Source: Homarus americanus
Taxonomy: Eukaryota; Arthropoda; Malacostraca; Decapoda; Nephropidae
DNA: 64,000 bases
Direction of reading: 5' to 3'
Assembly (NCBI RefSeq): GCF_018991925.1
Contig: NW_024737068.1
Location: 4,501,404 to 4,565,403, forward strand
Made by a program: the position numbers and the translations under genes. Below are positions 12,536 to 24,283 of the stretch, one piece after another (positions within the stretch are counted from its first letter, which is position 1; each line of letters begins with the position of its first letter). Under the pieces are notes generated by a model. That model did no database searches. It was given only the letters and a program-made list of their open reading frames with translations, and was not told the origin of the DNA.

Positions 12536-13476
12536 ACTTTTACCTTAAACCTCTGATTAAACGACACAGTACCCTACCTTATCTACCCCCCTCCCCCTGC
12601 CACCATAAAGAGGCTCGCTGTTTTTCCCTATAATTAAAGTTTGGGTGTCCTGAAAATGGGGGGGGCCTTGTTTGGCTGTGCACTCCTGAATCCGGCACTG
12701 CGTTATGCCAGCGTCCTCAAAATGTTAAATCTGGTACTAATGGACGTCACTTTCAATATTTTATTTCAGCTATCACCAGATGGTTTTATTCGGCACAATT
12801 AAGAGACCCCCTTTGTACCCAAGGGGTTAAAGTTTAAACCATCTTTGTCAGGGGGTTACACCATCACCCTGAATTTCACTATAAACCTGAGGCCTTTGTT
12901 TTGTCTTGTAAGTTCTTTTTCTTCATAAGTTCACTTCCCTTCAAGTTTTTTCATAAGAACTTTTCGAAATAGGTCTTTTCTTAACTTATTTTGTTCACAA
13001 GTTCTTTTTTCTTTATAAGTTTTCTTCCTTTCAAGTTCATTTCAGTACAAGTATTTTATAGTTTATTTATTTTATCATTCAACACAAAAAATTACAGCTT
13101 TTCAAAATAACTATCCTGCAAAAATTATAATACCTAATCTGCAAACCCCGAGAATTATAGTTTGTTTGTTTATTTTTTGTTGTTAGTCAGCAATCCCACA
13201 AAGAATCACACAGGCTTTCAGTGACAAACCCCCACAGGCGTAAACACCCAAAAAACTATCTTTACTTGGGTGGGGGCAGTTGGGAAGTGGTGGATGAATT
13301 TCAGAATGAACACTGCGACTCCTGTTGGTCTCGGTGGGGTTGTCAAAATCCATCGCCCATTGTGTCATATTTTCTCAACACAATTTTGTAAAGATAGTTT
13401 TTTGAGTGACTACGTACTGTACATATCAAGACCTTGTATGAACCTGAGTCACTTTACGGTGTATAATATTTTGTAC

Positions 13477-13484
<8 letters not shown>
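12536..13484. other. No gene; weak repeats
   Basis: Unique AT-rich sequence. At 12905-13050 the words cttcataagtt and caagttctttt recur about four times as a decayed repeat. No coding region or RNA gene is supported. Confidence 0.45.
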
Positions 13485-13510
<26 letters not shown>

Positions 13511-13543
13511 AAGAAGAAGAAGAAGAAGAAGAAGAAGAAGAAG
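13485..13543. repeat. (GAA)n microsatellite
   Basis: About 60 bp of gaa repeats. Confidence 0.97.
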
Positions 13544-13619
13544 AGGTACACTCCCCCCTGTCCCCCGCCAAGGTCTGAGGCAGGTAAGGGGAGGGTCAAT
13601 TAAGAGGTACAATACCTCC

Positions 13620-14180
13620 AAGACTGAAACAGGGGGAGGAAGAGGTAAGGGGAGGAGGGGAGGAGAGGGAAAGGCGGTGTCCACAGAGGGTATATATGTG
13701 TTGGAGGGGTGAGTGGGTGGTGGTGAGAAGGGAAAGAATGGGAGGGGGGCAAGGGTGGAGGAGGGAAAGGAGAGAAGGGGGAAGAGGGGAGGGAGGAAAC
13801 GAAGAGAGGGGAGGGGAAGGGGAGAAAGAGAGGAAAGGAGGGGAGTAAAGAGAGAGAAGGGAGAGGGGGAGAAAGAGAAGAGAGATGAGGGAAGAAAGAG
13901 AAGAGAGATGAGGGAAGAAAGAGAAGAGAGATGAAGGAAGAAAGAGAAGAGAGATGAGGGAAGAAAGAGAAGAGAGATGCAGGAAGAAAGAGAAGAGAGA
14001 TGAGGGAAGAAAGAGAAGAGAGATGAGGGAAGAAAGAGAAGAGAGATGCGGGAAGAAAGAGAAGAGAGATGCGGGAAGAAAGAGAAGAGAGATGAGGGAA
14101 GAAAGAGAAAAGAGAGGAGGAAAGAGAGAGAAGAGAGAGGAGGAAAGAGAGAGAAGAGAGGAAGAGAGAGGAAGAAAAGG
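13620..14180. repeat. Purine-rich tract with 24-bp minisatellite
   Basis: Almost pure A/G on the plus strand. From about 13876 to 14110 it resolves into about ten copies of a 24-bp unit (agagatgagggaagaaagag plus aaga). Confidence 0.93.
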
Positions 14181-14514
14181 TTGTGTCATTAAGTCCTTCA
14201 CTACATACAAAAAAAAAACTTACATAAACAAACTGACGAAATTAACAACATTAATTATCCTACGCCGAGTCCTTGATGAAAACAAGAAAGGAGATATATA
14301 TGAGTGCCATCTGTCTGTCTATCTTTCTGTCTCTCTGTCTTTTCCGTCACGAGCAAAAGGATCTTTACACCGATATTTTACACTTTCCGGGAAACCATTT
14401 ATGGATCTTGGAAAATTTCTAAAAACTCGAAATGGATTGAAAAACTTACCTGGTCTTGTTCGTTATAAGCGCCTGCCTCTTCTGCCCGGACAAAGTCAAT
14501 AATTCTAAAATCAA

Positions 14515-15235
14515 TAATATGCCTTTTGCTTTATTTATTTAATGGCCACTCAAACTAGAGGTGCCATGCCAAGGGAAGGTCGGTGGCCTGTGTGGGTCCC
14601 CCCCCCCCCTTCCCCATTGTTTTTGATAATCTTGTGCTAACCTTTTTTTGAAACCCAATACTGTTCTCGACTCCAATGCTTGAGCTGATAGAATGTTCTA
14701 TAGGTCTGAATTATTTCCTAATATTCGTTTTGCATGACATCTTGGCGAGCATTAAGTTGTGTCCCCTCTTGTTGGTGGTGCGTGACATCACGAAAAAATG
14801 GTCCGGGTCACTGTTTTATCACTTAATTTTGAATGTTGCGCTGCTTTTAGTGATTGATCTATCATAACGTATAAATATTTTCATAATCAACAACATCAAA
14901 GAAAGTATTAACAGAACAGTTGTGATTAGAGTTGTTGTATCATTTGTACAGATTTATATTTTGAAATGTTAAAACGCATTTGCCAGTCTTGCGACCATTT
15001 GAACAGCTCATGCAGATCTTTTTGCATAGTTGCGACATCATCTTGACTTGTTACCTTCCCAAATATCTTTGTGTAATCCAAAAACTTGACATGTGGCTCG
15101 ATATACGAGTATTTTCATCATTGCCGTTAATGTAGATCACAAACAGAGTGGGTCCAAGGACAGAGCCTTGTGGTATTTCATTTGAGAATATTTTCCATCT
15201 TGACTGAACTCTGTTATAACCACCTCCTCCGTCGC
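14515..15235 (-). pseudogene. Decayed CR1-like LINE RT fragment
   Basis: On the minus strand the order of pieces is that of a CR1-like reverse transcriptase: GSVLGPTLFVIYING near 15120-15185, a segment matching the QDDVATMQKDLHELFKWS region near 15000-15050, then, after a large gap, RGHNLML and a degraded IEHSISSSIGVENS...FQKK C-terminus near 14660-14790. An A/T-rich tail (aaataaataaagc) lies near 14530. There are several stops and a deletion between the two halves. It is a different subfamily from the 45-kb CR1, since the 3' end does not match. Confidence 0.75.
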
Positions 15236-15500
15236 CTCAGTGCTCCTCAGTGCTTATTCAACATTCATACATCCCAAGTTCACTTATGCTTCCCCTGTCT
15301 GGTCTTCTTTCTCGGTTCTCTTTGATCTTCAGCATGACCTCATATGCAAATTTGGGGAGAAGCTTCTGCACCATCCTCGACACTGTCTCCCTCTTCCACC
15401 ATCAGAGATCCCTCGTCCGCGAATTGCTCTTCGACAATACAGCCGCATCCAACCCATACGACCATTTACTGATCACTGAAGAACAGCCCAGTCCCAACCA
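15236..15500 (+). pseudogene. C-terminal fragment of a second LINE family
   Basis: The plus strand reads STFIHPKFTYASPVWSS, then after a deletion PRIALRQYSRIQPIRPFTD. Both pieces match, in order, the LINE at 15.8-16.9 kb (FILPKLTYVSPAWSS and AVRHYNKIQPIRAHTD). It is thus an internally deleted relative of that element. The 3' part (15500-15750) shows no further coding sequence. Confidence 0.75.
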
Positions 15501-15752
15501 TTATAAAATTATAAAAAAAAAAATCGTAGTTAACCAGTGTGTTCACTCCCGGTCAATATTACTTTTACACTGGTACTATGTTGAAATTCCCCGTTGAATG
15601 TCTTCCCCACTTATGTTACCTGTATATTATTTGTCTAACAAGTGACCCATTCCCCAATTATGTAACTCTACTGAATGTTTTCAGTCTTATGGTTGCCATG
15701 TTTTTTTTCAAAAAATGGTTAATTATTATTCTTATTATCATCATTACACACA

Positions 15753-15754
15753 CT

Positions 15755-15799
<45 letters not shown>
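15753..15799. repeat. (CA)n microsatellite
   Basis: CA run directly abutting the truncated 5' end of the LINE that follows. Confidence 0.97.
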
Positions 15800-15804
<5 letters not shown>

Positions 15805-16851
15805 TGTTATCAACAAGGCTATTGCACTAGGGCTGCCCACCAACCTGGTCTCATGGCTCACTGATTTCTTGAGTGGGCGTCGCCAGGCACTGAGGTATCA
15901 GGGCTCTGTCTCCACATTCCAACACCTCACCTGCGGTGTTCCCCAGGGGACCAAGATGGGACCACTGTGCTTCCTCATCCTGATCAACGATGCTCTATCA
16001 GACACTCCTCACAAATGGAAGTACATGGATGACTGTACTGTGGGGGTCTCAGTGGACAACACCGCACCAGACTACTCATCGCTACAAGGCACCCTGGACA
16101 GGCTACAGGCATGGACTACGGAGAACAAGGTCACCATCAACCACACCAAAACCGTAGTCATGCACATCAATACCGCCACCACTCCAGTGCAAGCCCCAGT
16201 AGTCACAGTGGGTGCCCATCCTCTCCAGCTGGTGCAGTCTTCCAAACTCCTGGGTGTAACTATAGACAACAAACTTGACTGGAAGGCCCATGTAAATAAC
16301 ACAGTCAAGGCAGCCTCATACGACGACTTAGGTCACTTGGGACACCCACGCCAGAGCTGAGGACCATCTACAATGCCTTTATTCTCCCCAAACTAACGTA
16401 TGTGTCACCAGCCTGGTCGTCTTCTCTCAACTCAACCCAACAACGTCAGCTAGAGAAGGTACAGAAAAGGGCCTGCAGAATCATGCTCGGCACAGAATAC
16501 TCCGGCTACACCAACGCTCTCTCCACCCTGGAAATGCCATCCCTCAGTGACCTCCACCACCAAGCACTGGAAAGGTTTGGCAGCCAACTCTCGTCATCGC
16601 CACCTCCTGCCACCGGCAGCCCCCCACCCACCTCGTGCAGTCCGCCACTACAACAAAATTCAGCCCATAAGAGCCCACACCGATAGATACAAGAACAGCA
16701 CCATCCCATCTATTGTTAAAATAATAAACAACTCCTGATTTATGTACTGTACAGCCCTGTAAATGTATTCAATGCATATTATATCATTATGTCTAAATCA
16801 AATGTGTCTGTAGATTTTCAGCCACCAGCTGTAACTTTATTAATAAACCGT

Positions 16852-16880
<29 letters not shown>
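15800..16880 (+). pseudogene. 5'-truncated LINE (RT domain to 3' end)
   Basis: Encodes the second half of a reverse transcriptase: a WLTDFLSGRRQ block near 15848, CGVPQGTKMGPLCFLILIND near 15930-15990, the catalytic box as KYMDD near 16018-16034, a KLLGVTIDNKLDW block near 16240, and the C-terminal RACRIMLG...YKNSTIPSIVKIIN region to about 16737. A frameshift near 16320 and another near 16580 break the frame. The 3' UTR ends in aataaaccg followed by a TTA-repeat tail (16850-16875). The KYMDD box and GVPQGTK wording set it apart from the CR1 at 45 kb. I assign it only to the broad CR1/L2-like LINE group. Confidence 0.85.
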
Positions 16881-16884
<4 letters not shown>

Positions 16885-16939
<55 letters not shown>

Positions 16940-17100
16940 CGATCCCTCTACACTCACACAGAAACACACTCTCACACATACACCCATGTACCCCACCCCG
17001 CCAACATTCACATACACCCCCCACACACACACACCCTCCCGCCACACTCACACACAAACACACCCACCCCAGCCTGCCAACACTCATATTTCCGCCAGAC
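16885..17100. repeat. (CA)n and CA/CCC-rich tract
   Basis: A CA run at 16885-16939, then imperfect cacacac/ccaccc sequence to about 17080. Confidence 0.9.
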
Positions 17101-17159
17101 TAACTTACAGCCTCCCAAGTTAGACTATATACTGTACAGTAACTTGAGTTATCTTGAGT

Positions 17160-17560
17160 TTTCCACCTGCTGGTCACCAAGCGAAGGGGGGTGGGGAAAA
17201 GAGGGAAAAGAGGAGAGGGAAGACGAGGGAAGGAGGGGAAGGCGAGGGGGAGAGGGGGGAAGGCGAAGGGGAATGGGGGGGAGGGGCAGAAAGTGGAGAG
17301 AGGGCAGACGGGTGGGAATGGGGAAGGGAGTGTTGCGTAGGGGGAAAGGCAGAGGGAGGGGTGGGGATAAGGGGAAGGGGAGGGGAAAGGAAGGGGCTAA
17401 GGGGTGGGAAGGAGGGACAGGAGGGGTTATGGGGTGGGAAGGAGGGAGGGGAGAGGGGGGTTAAGGGGTGGGAAGGAAGGAGGGGAAAGGTAAATGGGTG
17501 GGGAGGAGGGAGGGGAGGGGTTGAGGGGTGGAAAGGAGGGGAAGGGGGTGCTTGGTCCTT
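17160..17560. repeat. G-rich tract with ~40-bp tandem units
   Basis: G/A on the plus strand. From about 17395 to 17545 the word ggggtgggaaggaggg recurs at intervals of roughly 30-45 bp. The Gly/Glu/Arg-rich frames are artefacts. Confidence 0.85.
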
Positions 17561-18023
17561 GACTCTTGGCTGCCGCAGCCCGGGTGATGGTACTACCTTT
17601 ACGTCCGCATCTCAACAGTGGTGAAGATACGAGTCTTCAAAAGTTCTTACGTTAAAATACTTATCTAACGTTTGTACATCAACATATGAATTCTCAAAGG
17701 CTCGTACGTCAAACACCTAAAGTTACGATACAAAGTTGGACTCTCAAAGGCAGATATTGCAAGATATTTGTGGTAAGTAACTGCACTTTCTTGTGAGTCA
17801 AATAAGTTCTCACAGCACCAGTTAGGAGGGGCAATTTAGCTGACGATTGTGAAAAGATCCATTCTGTATCGTAACTTAAGTGAGCCGGTTAGATACGCCC
17901 TCACATCGCCAGTTAAGAAAAAAAAAATAGCGTACAGTTAGTTTCTTGACTGGTCGGTCTGATTACGCTACTCTCACGGCCGCATCCCAGCAGTGTTGCC
18001 AATACCTTCACACCAGCGACAGA
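17561..18023. other. No gene; weak dispersed repeat
   Basis: Unique sequence in which phrases like acgttaaa...cttatctaacg, cgtacgtcaaacac and tctcaaagg recur loosely. No coding region. Confidence 0.4.
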
Positions 18024-18031
18024 CCTTAAAG

Positions 18032-18469
18032 CAGTGGTTCTTAACCTTTTTTGAGTCACGGACCCCTTTGAGAAGCTAGTGAAAGCTATGGACCCCCTCC
18101 CTAGAAAAGTGCACATAAGCACATAAACACAACTTTGCATGCAATGAATATACTTTAATTTATTGAAAATTCATTGCCTCATACAGTGTATGACATACAC
18201 AAAGTATGAATAAAGTAAACATTCTAGAAGTCAAAACCTGACGACGATGACGATTGTATGTTACCTGACCGTGTACAGTAGCGCCCCATGCCACCCTACA
18301 GATTTACTGGTTTTCTTCAGTAACCAAAAATACATACATAACATCTGGTATATATTGACAAAAATAGAACAACTTAATATAAAAATATAGTGAATATAAA
18401 TGTTAAATTTTATCTGACCTTCACGGACCCCCTGAAGCCCATCCATGGACCCCAGGTTAAGAACCCCTG
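18032..18469. mobile_element. 438-bp hAT MITE with perfect 8-bp TSD
   Basis: Flanked by ccttaaag at 18024-18031 and 18470-18477. The ends are cagtggttcttaacc... and ...ggttaagaacccctg, with further subterminal complementarity (ggaccccc...). There is no transposase. The 8-bp duplication with TA at positions 4-5 fits the nnnTAnnn preference of Buster-type hAT elements. Confidence 0.95.
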
Positions 18470-18616
18470 CCTTAAAGGGTATCTGGCCTCTTTTAGGTAA
18501 TTCATCATCATTATTGATTCTTTTTAAGTTGGACAAAGTGGCCAACATACTTTAAATAGAGTTATTATTATTGGTGGTATTATTATTATTATTATTATTA
18601 AATGTATCACTGTCAT

Positions 18617-18941
18617 CAGGGTCGGATCCAGGAATATCAAAAGAGGGGTCCAAGGAGTTGTGGGTGGGGGAACATGGGGAGCACAGTGAGCCCGCCCAGC
18701 TTTTTTTTTGAGGGGGAGTGCTGTAAGCCCCTCAGATTTTTTTTTTTAAATTTGACCAACATCATGGCCATTTTGAGGTTATTTTGAAGCCATGTGCACT
18801 TATGAGATATTCTGAGGTCAATACTAAATACTTTTTACTTTACAAAAACGTCTGAGTACAATACTACATTAAAGAAAAAATATTGAAATTTTCTAATGAA
18901 AAGGGGGGGGGGGGGCCCCAGACCCCTTGGATTCGCCCCTG
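18617..18941. mobile_element. Short DNA transposon with imperfect TIRs
   Basis: The left end cagggtcggatccagg and the right end ccttggattcgcccctg are imperfect inverted repeats. The interior is AT-rich with G-runs (18903-18915) and no coding. I could not find a clear target duplication, so the superfamily is open. Confidence 0.65.
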
Positions 18942-19990
18942 ATCGTCGAACAATATGCTCTGCTTGTAACACTATTAAAAAGATTATAATAGTAATATCA
19001 AAAGTCTGATATTACTCTGAGAGGTTGCCAGGGTGGTGGTGGAGGTAGTAAGAGGAGGGGGAAGAACAGGTGAAGGTGGAGGAGGAGGAGGAGGAGGAGC
19101 TCTGTGGTGAAGGTTGCTGTACGTGAGGTGTAAACACGAAAGTCTGACTGACATAAAAAGTTTCTACATATTTTATCCATTTGTGTCCCTTTATTCCAGG
19201 GGTTACTTTAAGAGCTATATAATATAATTTCTTAGAAGCAAAGAGAGCCGGTTTTAAATATGTGAATGAACAGTATGTTTATCTCGATGAAGATGAAGAA
19301 TTGAAAACAGAGAGGTGGAGAGGTTAAGTAAGACAGCTTCACAACAATGCTCTTTCTACAGAAGATACACCGCCACATCTTGCCTCAGTCTAGTGGTCAC
19401 GTATGGCATCAAGTAGGACCCACCACCCCCAATCCATGCGTGAAGACGTGGGCGTGGCTCGATACACCCCCGAGGGCCCCCATTGGCCCATGAGATACCT
19501 TGGCTCCACCCATTCTTCCGACCGTGGGAGGAGCCTGGTGTGGGTCGTCAAGGCAACGCGCTGTTCCGGCCAACAGACTCACCCCTCCTTAACTTCGTCT
19601 TCATAATAACAATATTAACTATATCACGTAAATACATTCATACATAAAATAAAACAACGAAAATAAATAAAAATAGAAACAAACAAAGATGCTCACAACA
19701 CAGATAACACAATTACAAAGTTCTTTGGACAACTGTTTTTATAGGTAGGTCATATATTTTCTACCTAATAATTTACAAACATCATGTTACGTTCCTTGAT
19801 TTGGTAAACAACATGACAGCCTCGTGAGAGTGACTTAAATTCAGTCTAAATCGACACCCCAAGACGCGCTCTCGAAACCAGTGATTCCTGGGGGCGTAAT
19901 TCGGCCCTTCAGATATTTGCTACTTAATTAAATTCTGGGGATATTGTTATGAGGAATGAGGTGGTAGTATTTAGCTGAGGCGGGCTGGCC
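18942..19990. other. No gene; GC-richer unique patch
   Basis: Includes a GA/GGA-rich patch (19035-19100) and a relatively GC-rich block at 19395-19600 with a ccaatggg word on the minus strand. No exon with recognisable protein similarity was seen. This lies in the inferred downstream intron of the RFX4-like gene. Confidence 0.4.
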
Positions 19991-19994
19991 TACA

Positions 19995-20410
19995 CGGCTC
20001 TCTCTGCCAGTCTCTCTCTCTCTCTCTGCCAGTCTCTCTCTCTCTCTACCAGACTCTATATACCAGTCTTTCTCTCTACAAGACTCTGTCTACTAGTCTC
20101 TCTCTGCCAATCTATCTCCACCAGTCTCTCAATCAGTCTCTATTTCTACCAGTCTTTTTCTCTCAACCAGTCTCTTTCTCTCTCGACCAGTCTCTCTCTA
20201 CCAGACTCTTTCTCTCGCTACCAGTCTCTCTTTCTCTCTTTACCAGACTCATTCTCTGCCAGTCTCGTTCTCTGTCTACCAGTCTCTTTCTCTCTACCAA
20301 ACTCTTTGTTTCTCTACCTGTCTCTCTCTCTCTCTCTACCATTTGCTTTCTCTGCCAGTCTCTTTCTCTCTCTACCAGTCTCTTTCTCTCTCTACCCTCT
20401 CTTTTCTATT
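19995..20410. repeat. Pyrimidine-rich minisatellite (ctctctaccagt)
   Basis: Irregular copies of tctctctaccagtctctttc, about 12-24 bp apart. Confidence 0.88.
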
Positions 20411-20642
20411 ACTGCTCTTTCTATTACGCTATTCTCTCTCTGTCGACATTTCTCTAATTACTCTATATCTTTCTTTAAACAAAACTTACGTCATTCTATC
20501 AAAATTAAAAACAAAACAAAAACATAACCCCCCCCCCCACACACACACCTTCTCCCAGTATTTGCACGTCTTGGGTAGTGGGTCGTGGTCGCCAACCCTC
20601 AGATGTAAGCTAACTAACTAACGAACTCACTCATCGACCTAC

Positions 20643-20782
20643 CTGGTGTTGCCCTTCTTGCTGTAGTGCACCTCGTAGTAAATGGATCCCTCCCTGATGG
20701 CGATGCCGTAGTAGTGATAGCGGCTCTGTCCTCTCGTGCCTAACCTCCTGGTGGTCAACCCGGGGAACTGCTGCCGAATGAT
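20643..20782 (-). CDS. RFX4-like: RFX4-like transcription factor, DNA-binding domain exon (second half)
   Basis: A 140-bp internal exon of an RFX transcription factor, which binds X-box DNA in the nucleus through a winged helix. It encodes [15 protein letters not shown], then [14 protein letters not shown] and [12 protein letters not shown]. This is the recognition-helix and wing half of the domain, with the invariant RRLGTRG and YHYYG signature. Wording such as IIRQQFP, YHYYGIA and YSKKG is that of RFX4 rather than RFX1-3 (which have IRSVF and YHYYGLR) or RFX6 (which has YSGKG). The acceptor is cgtcag at 20788-20783 and the donor AG|GTAGGT at 20643/20642. It starts in phase 0, matching the donor of the exon at 22289, and ends after two bases of a codon. 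The dimerisation and extended-homology exons expected next were not found downstream. Confidence 0.95.
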
Positions 20783-22288
20783 CTGACGAAGGTTCAGAGA
20801 GAGAGAGGTGGTTTTAGTGTGTAGGTGTTGCGAGGATGATAAGCTTGGAGAGTTACCCTTATACCTGATAACTCTCTCTCTCTCTCTCTCTCTCTCAATA
20901 TACATTCACATGCTATTGACCAACTTAATTCACCCGATTAGTTAACAACTTAAAGCTATACCTGGGGGGTTAAGATTAGATTAGATTTGCGTTTAATTTG
21001 GTAAGCTTAGTTTAGTGATTTGTTATGTCATAGGTAAGGTTATGTTATGTTAGATTTGGTTAGGCTGGTGTTATTGTTTGTTTAATTAAGCTTGCGTTAG
21101 GTTAAATCAGCGTTAGGGTTGGTTAAGGTTAGCATTAGGTAATGTGAGAAATTTGTGCTCGGTTAAGTTAACATTAAGTTAGTTTAGGTTTGAGTTATGT
21201 TAAGTTAGGTTAGGTTATGTTAGGTTAGGTGAGCGTTAGGTTGTTAGGTTAGGTTATGTTAGGGTAGGTGAACGTTAGGTTGTTATGTTATGTTAGGTAA
21301 TGTTAGGGTAGGTGAACGTTAGGTTGTTATGTTATGTTAGGTTAGGTAATGTTAGGGTAGGTGAACGTTAGGTTATGTTTAATGTTAGGAACGTTAGGTT
21401 AATGTTGTTTAATGTTAGGTAGGTGAACGTTAGGTTATGTTATGTTATGTTAGGTAATGTTAGGGTAGGTGAACGTTAGGTTGTTATGTTATGTTAGGTT
21501 AGGTAATGTTAGGTAGGTGAACGTTAGGTTGTTATGTTATGTTAGGTTAGGTAATGTTAGGGTAGGTGAACGTTAGGTTATGTTATGTTAGGTTAGGTAA
21601 TGTTAGGGTAGGTGAACGTTAGGTTATGTTATGTTAGGTTAGGTGAGCGTTAGGTTGTTATGTTATGTTATGTTAAGGTAGTTAATCTTAGGTAAAAATA
21701 ATCTGGGGTGGATAACCTCCAGGTGATTCTATACACACATATACAAATATCCCTTACTGGACCCAGCCACTCCCCGGATCAGCTGACTGGCCATCAGCTG
21801 GTCTTTGTTGACACCTGCTAATTACTCAGCTGATCGACGTTGCCCCAGAGACCAGGTCGGACCTACACTCCTGTAGAGTGCGGGAGGCTGTTTCCGCAAC
21901 ACGGGTCTTGTTACCTACCTCAACCACCCAATGACCTTGTCATACCCTGTGATAACTATTCCCGACCCTACAACGTCAGGGTACGAACTATCAGGCTGCA
22001 TACAGTTCGAAGACAAACTGTATCATGTTTGCGCGTGATTTGGCATGTGCTTATTGGCCCTTGATGTTAGCTTCAGTTAGGTAAAGTAAAGGTAGGTTAG
22101 GTTAGGTTAGGTTAAGTGTCACACGCAAAAAGCAGGACGTTATGTGGGATAAAGACCAATCACCACACACCTCATCCGCATTTGTCTGGATTTTACCAAG
22201 TCACAGGACGGACACACGTACACTATCCTCCCCCAAGAGTCAAAAGACGTACGTGAAATCAAACAATACACACAGGGACGCCACGTAC
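20783..22288 (-). other. RFX4-like: RFX4-like intron between the two DBD exons
   Basis: A 1.5-kb intron bounded by GTACGT at the 22288 side and CAG at the 20783 side. It contains a CT/GA run near 20870 and a TTAGG-derived array (20970-21690). Confidence 0.9.
20970..21690. repeat. TTAGG-derived ~49-bp minisatellite
   Basis: Left part (20970-21230) is loose gttaggtt/gttagg sequence. From about 21230 to 21660 it becomes a higher-order unit of about 49 bp with aggtgaacgttaggttgtta and ggttaggtaatgttaggg, in about nine copies. Short TTAGG words recur at 22075-22115. Confidence 0.92.
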
Positions 22289-22728
22289 CTTCCCGAAGCT
22301 GGCGGCGTTGACGGGTTGAAGGGATCTCTTGCCACAGAAGTCGACGTAGTGGAGGTAGAGTGTGTTGCGCGGGATACACACTCCCTCCGCCATCTCGTAG
22401 TTCTCGTCCAGCCAGAGCAGTGTGGCCGGGGTCGAGTGTGGCCTCAGACCTCGACTTCCACCTCCTCGACCACCACCACCGCCTCCACCTCCTCCTCCAC
22501 CTCGACTACCACCACCTCCTCCTCCTCCAGTACCACTACCTCCTCCGTTCATGTTAGCACCTCCTCCGATTACTGTACCACCATTACTTCCTATAGAGTT
22601 ACATGTCCCTCCTCCTCCTGCTTCTCCTCCTCCTCCTCCTACTCTTTCTCCCTCTCCTCCTCCCGTCACTGCGACACTGTCTTCTCTGTCCAGCGCCACC
22701 ACTGCCGCTGCGCTGTCACATCCACCGT
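22289..22728 (-). CDS. RFX4-like: RFX4-like transcription factor, Gly-rich segment and DNA-binding domain exon (first half)
   Basis: A 440-bp internal exon. After an acceptor with a long pyrimidine tract (tctctcttctacag, at 22729-22742) it encodes a short acidic lead, then about 75 Gly-rich residues from GGN codons. It then reads [37 protein letters not shown] and [10 protein letters not shown]. [25 protein letters not shown] and HYxDFC match the start of the RFX4 DNA-binding domain. It ends at AAG|GTACGT in phase 0, exactly where the IIRQ exon resumes. It begins with two bases completing a codon, so the upstream exon must end in phase 1, as the exon ending at 29030 does. The Gly run lies just before the domain; I know of no such run in vertebrate RFX4. 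A later internal acceptor is possible but would lack a pyrimidine tract. Confidence 0.94.
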
Positions 22729-23055
22729 CTGTAGAAGAGAGAGTGAGAGAGAGAGAGAGTGAGTCAGTCAGACATTAAAGAAGAGATATGTGTATTTTTG
22801 ATGGGTTGTTATCGTCAAGTCCTCTCTTATGTCGACAACTTGGAGCCCCTATCAACCCCCCCCCCCCGCTCTCTCTCTCTATCTCCTTTCCTTTCTACAT
22901 TCTATATCTCTCTCATTATCTATTCTCTCTCTCTCTCTCTCCTCCTTTTCCTATCTTTCTCAACCTCACCTAACTTCTCTATCTATCTGTTTGTTCACTC
23001 TGTATCGTAATTGTCAAGCTATCTACTAATATTTATTTATTAGGACTGGGGATTA

Positions 23056-23585
23056 TCACCCTGGTCTAAGGCCTTTTATAACTGGGGCCGATTAGAACTG
23101 GGTCCGATTAGAACTGGAGCCTATTAGAACTGAGGCCTATTATAACTGGGGTCCATTATAACTGAGTCCGATTAGAACTGGGGCCTATTAGAATTGAGGC
23201 CTATTAGAACTGGGGCCTATTAGAATTGAGGCTAACAGAACTGGGTACTATCAGAGCTGGGACACATTAGAATTGGGTCTATTAGAAATGGGGGGGGCTA
23301 TTACAAGTGGGCTTCTTAGAACTGGGACCAATTAGGAATGTGACCTACTAGAACTGAAACACATTATTATTAGGGCCTATTAGAACTAGGGTCAGCTGGA
23401 ATTGGGGCCTATTAGAACTGGGCCCTGATAGTATTGGGGTTTATCAGAGCTGGGCACTATATTAGATCTAAGGGTCTCTTAGTACTGAAACCTATCAAAA
23501 CTGGGCCCTAATAAAAACTGGATCTATTGGCACTGGGGCCTATTACAACTAAGCCCTATATGAACTGGGGCCTATCTGACCTACC
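23056..23585. repeat. 16-bp minisatellite
   Basis: About 30 drifting copies of aactggggcctattag with frequent single-base changes. The unit is best preserved near 23090-23230. Confidence 0.9.
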
Positions 23586-24234
23586 ACCAGCTATAACTCA
23601 CCCCCCTACCATTGGGTATCGGCTTAAGTTGAGTGTAGGAGCGGAAGTCAGCCACATCATGTGACGTCACGCCCGCCGCTGATGACGTCATGGAGGTGCC
23701 CCGGAGCCACAAGTCTGCCAGAAGAAGTCAAAGGAGGTTAAGTCAGGTGATAGACAGTCAAGGAACTCTGAAGAATAGGTCGCATTAGGTCAAATAGCTA
23801 CAAAAAAAAGGTCAGGGTATGTAAAAAAAAATACTTTAGAGACACTGAAGGTTATAAGGAAAAGTTCATTGAGAATTAACAAGTCATGAAAATAAAAGCA
23901 AGTTAAAGATAGGGTCATAGAAGGTCAATTAGCTAAAATAGGTTCATTCTTTTGTTACAGCTGAAATACAATATTTTTCTATTACAGTTAAAGTAAGTTT
24001 AAGCACTTCTTTCTATAGGTATAATGTTATTTTTTTTATAATACAGCTAAATAGGTAAATATTTTATGCTAAAACAAAAATAGGTTATTTGTTTACTCCA
24101 ACAAAAATAGGTTAGAATTTTATTACACAAACTATGTTAGCTGAGAGAAGCTAAATTTAGGTCACAGTAAGCTTAAATGGGTAACTCAACCTAATATTAA
24201 AATGCATTTAAAACGTAATAAACTACGTGTATGG

Positions 24235-24283
<49 letters not shown>

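Noticed and set aside
13183..13482. Overlapping short frames on both strands
   Set aside because: No motifs or splice signals; consistent with chance.
22360..22778. Pro-rich and Ser/Thr-rich plus-strand frames
   Set aside because: They are antisense shadows of the Gly-rich part of the RFX4-like exon.
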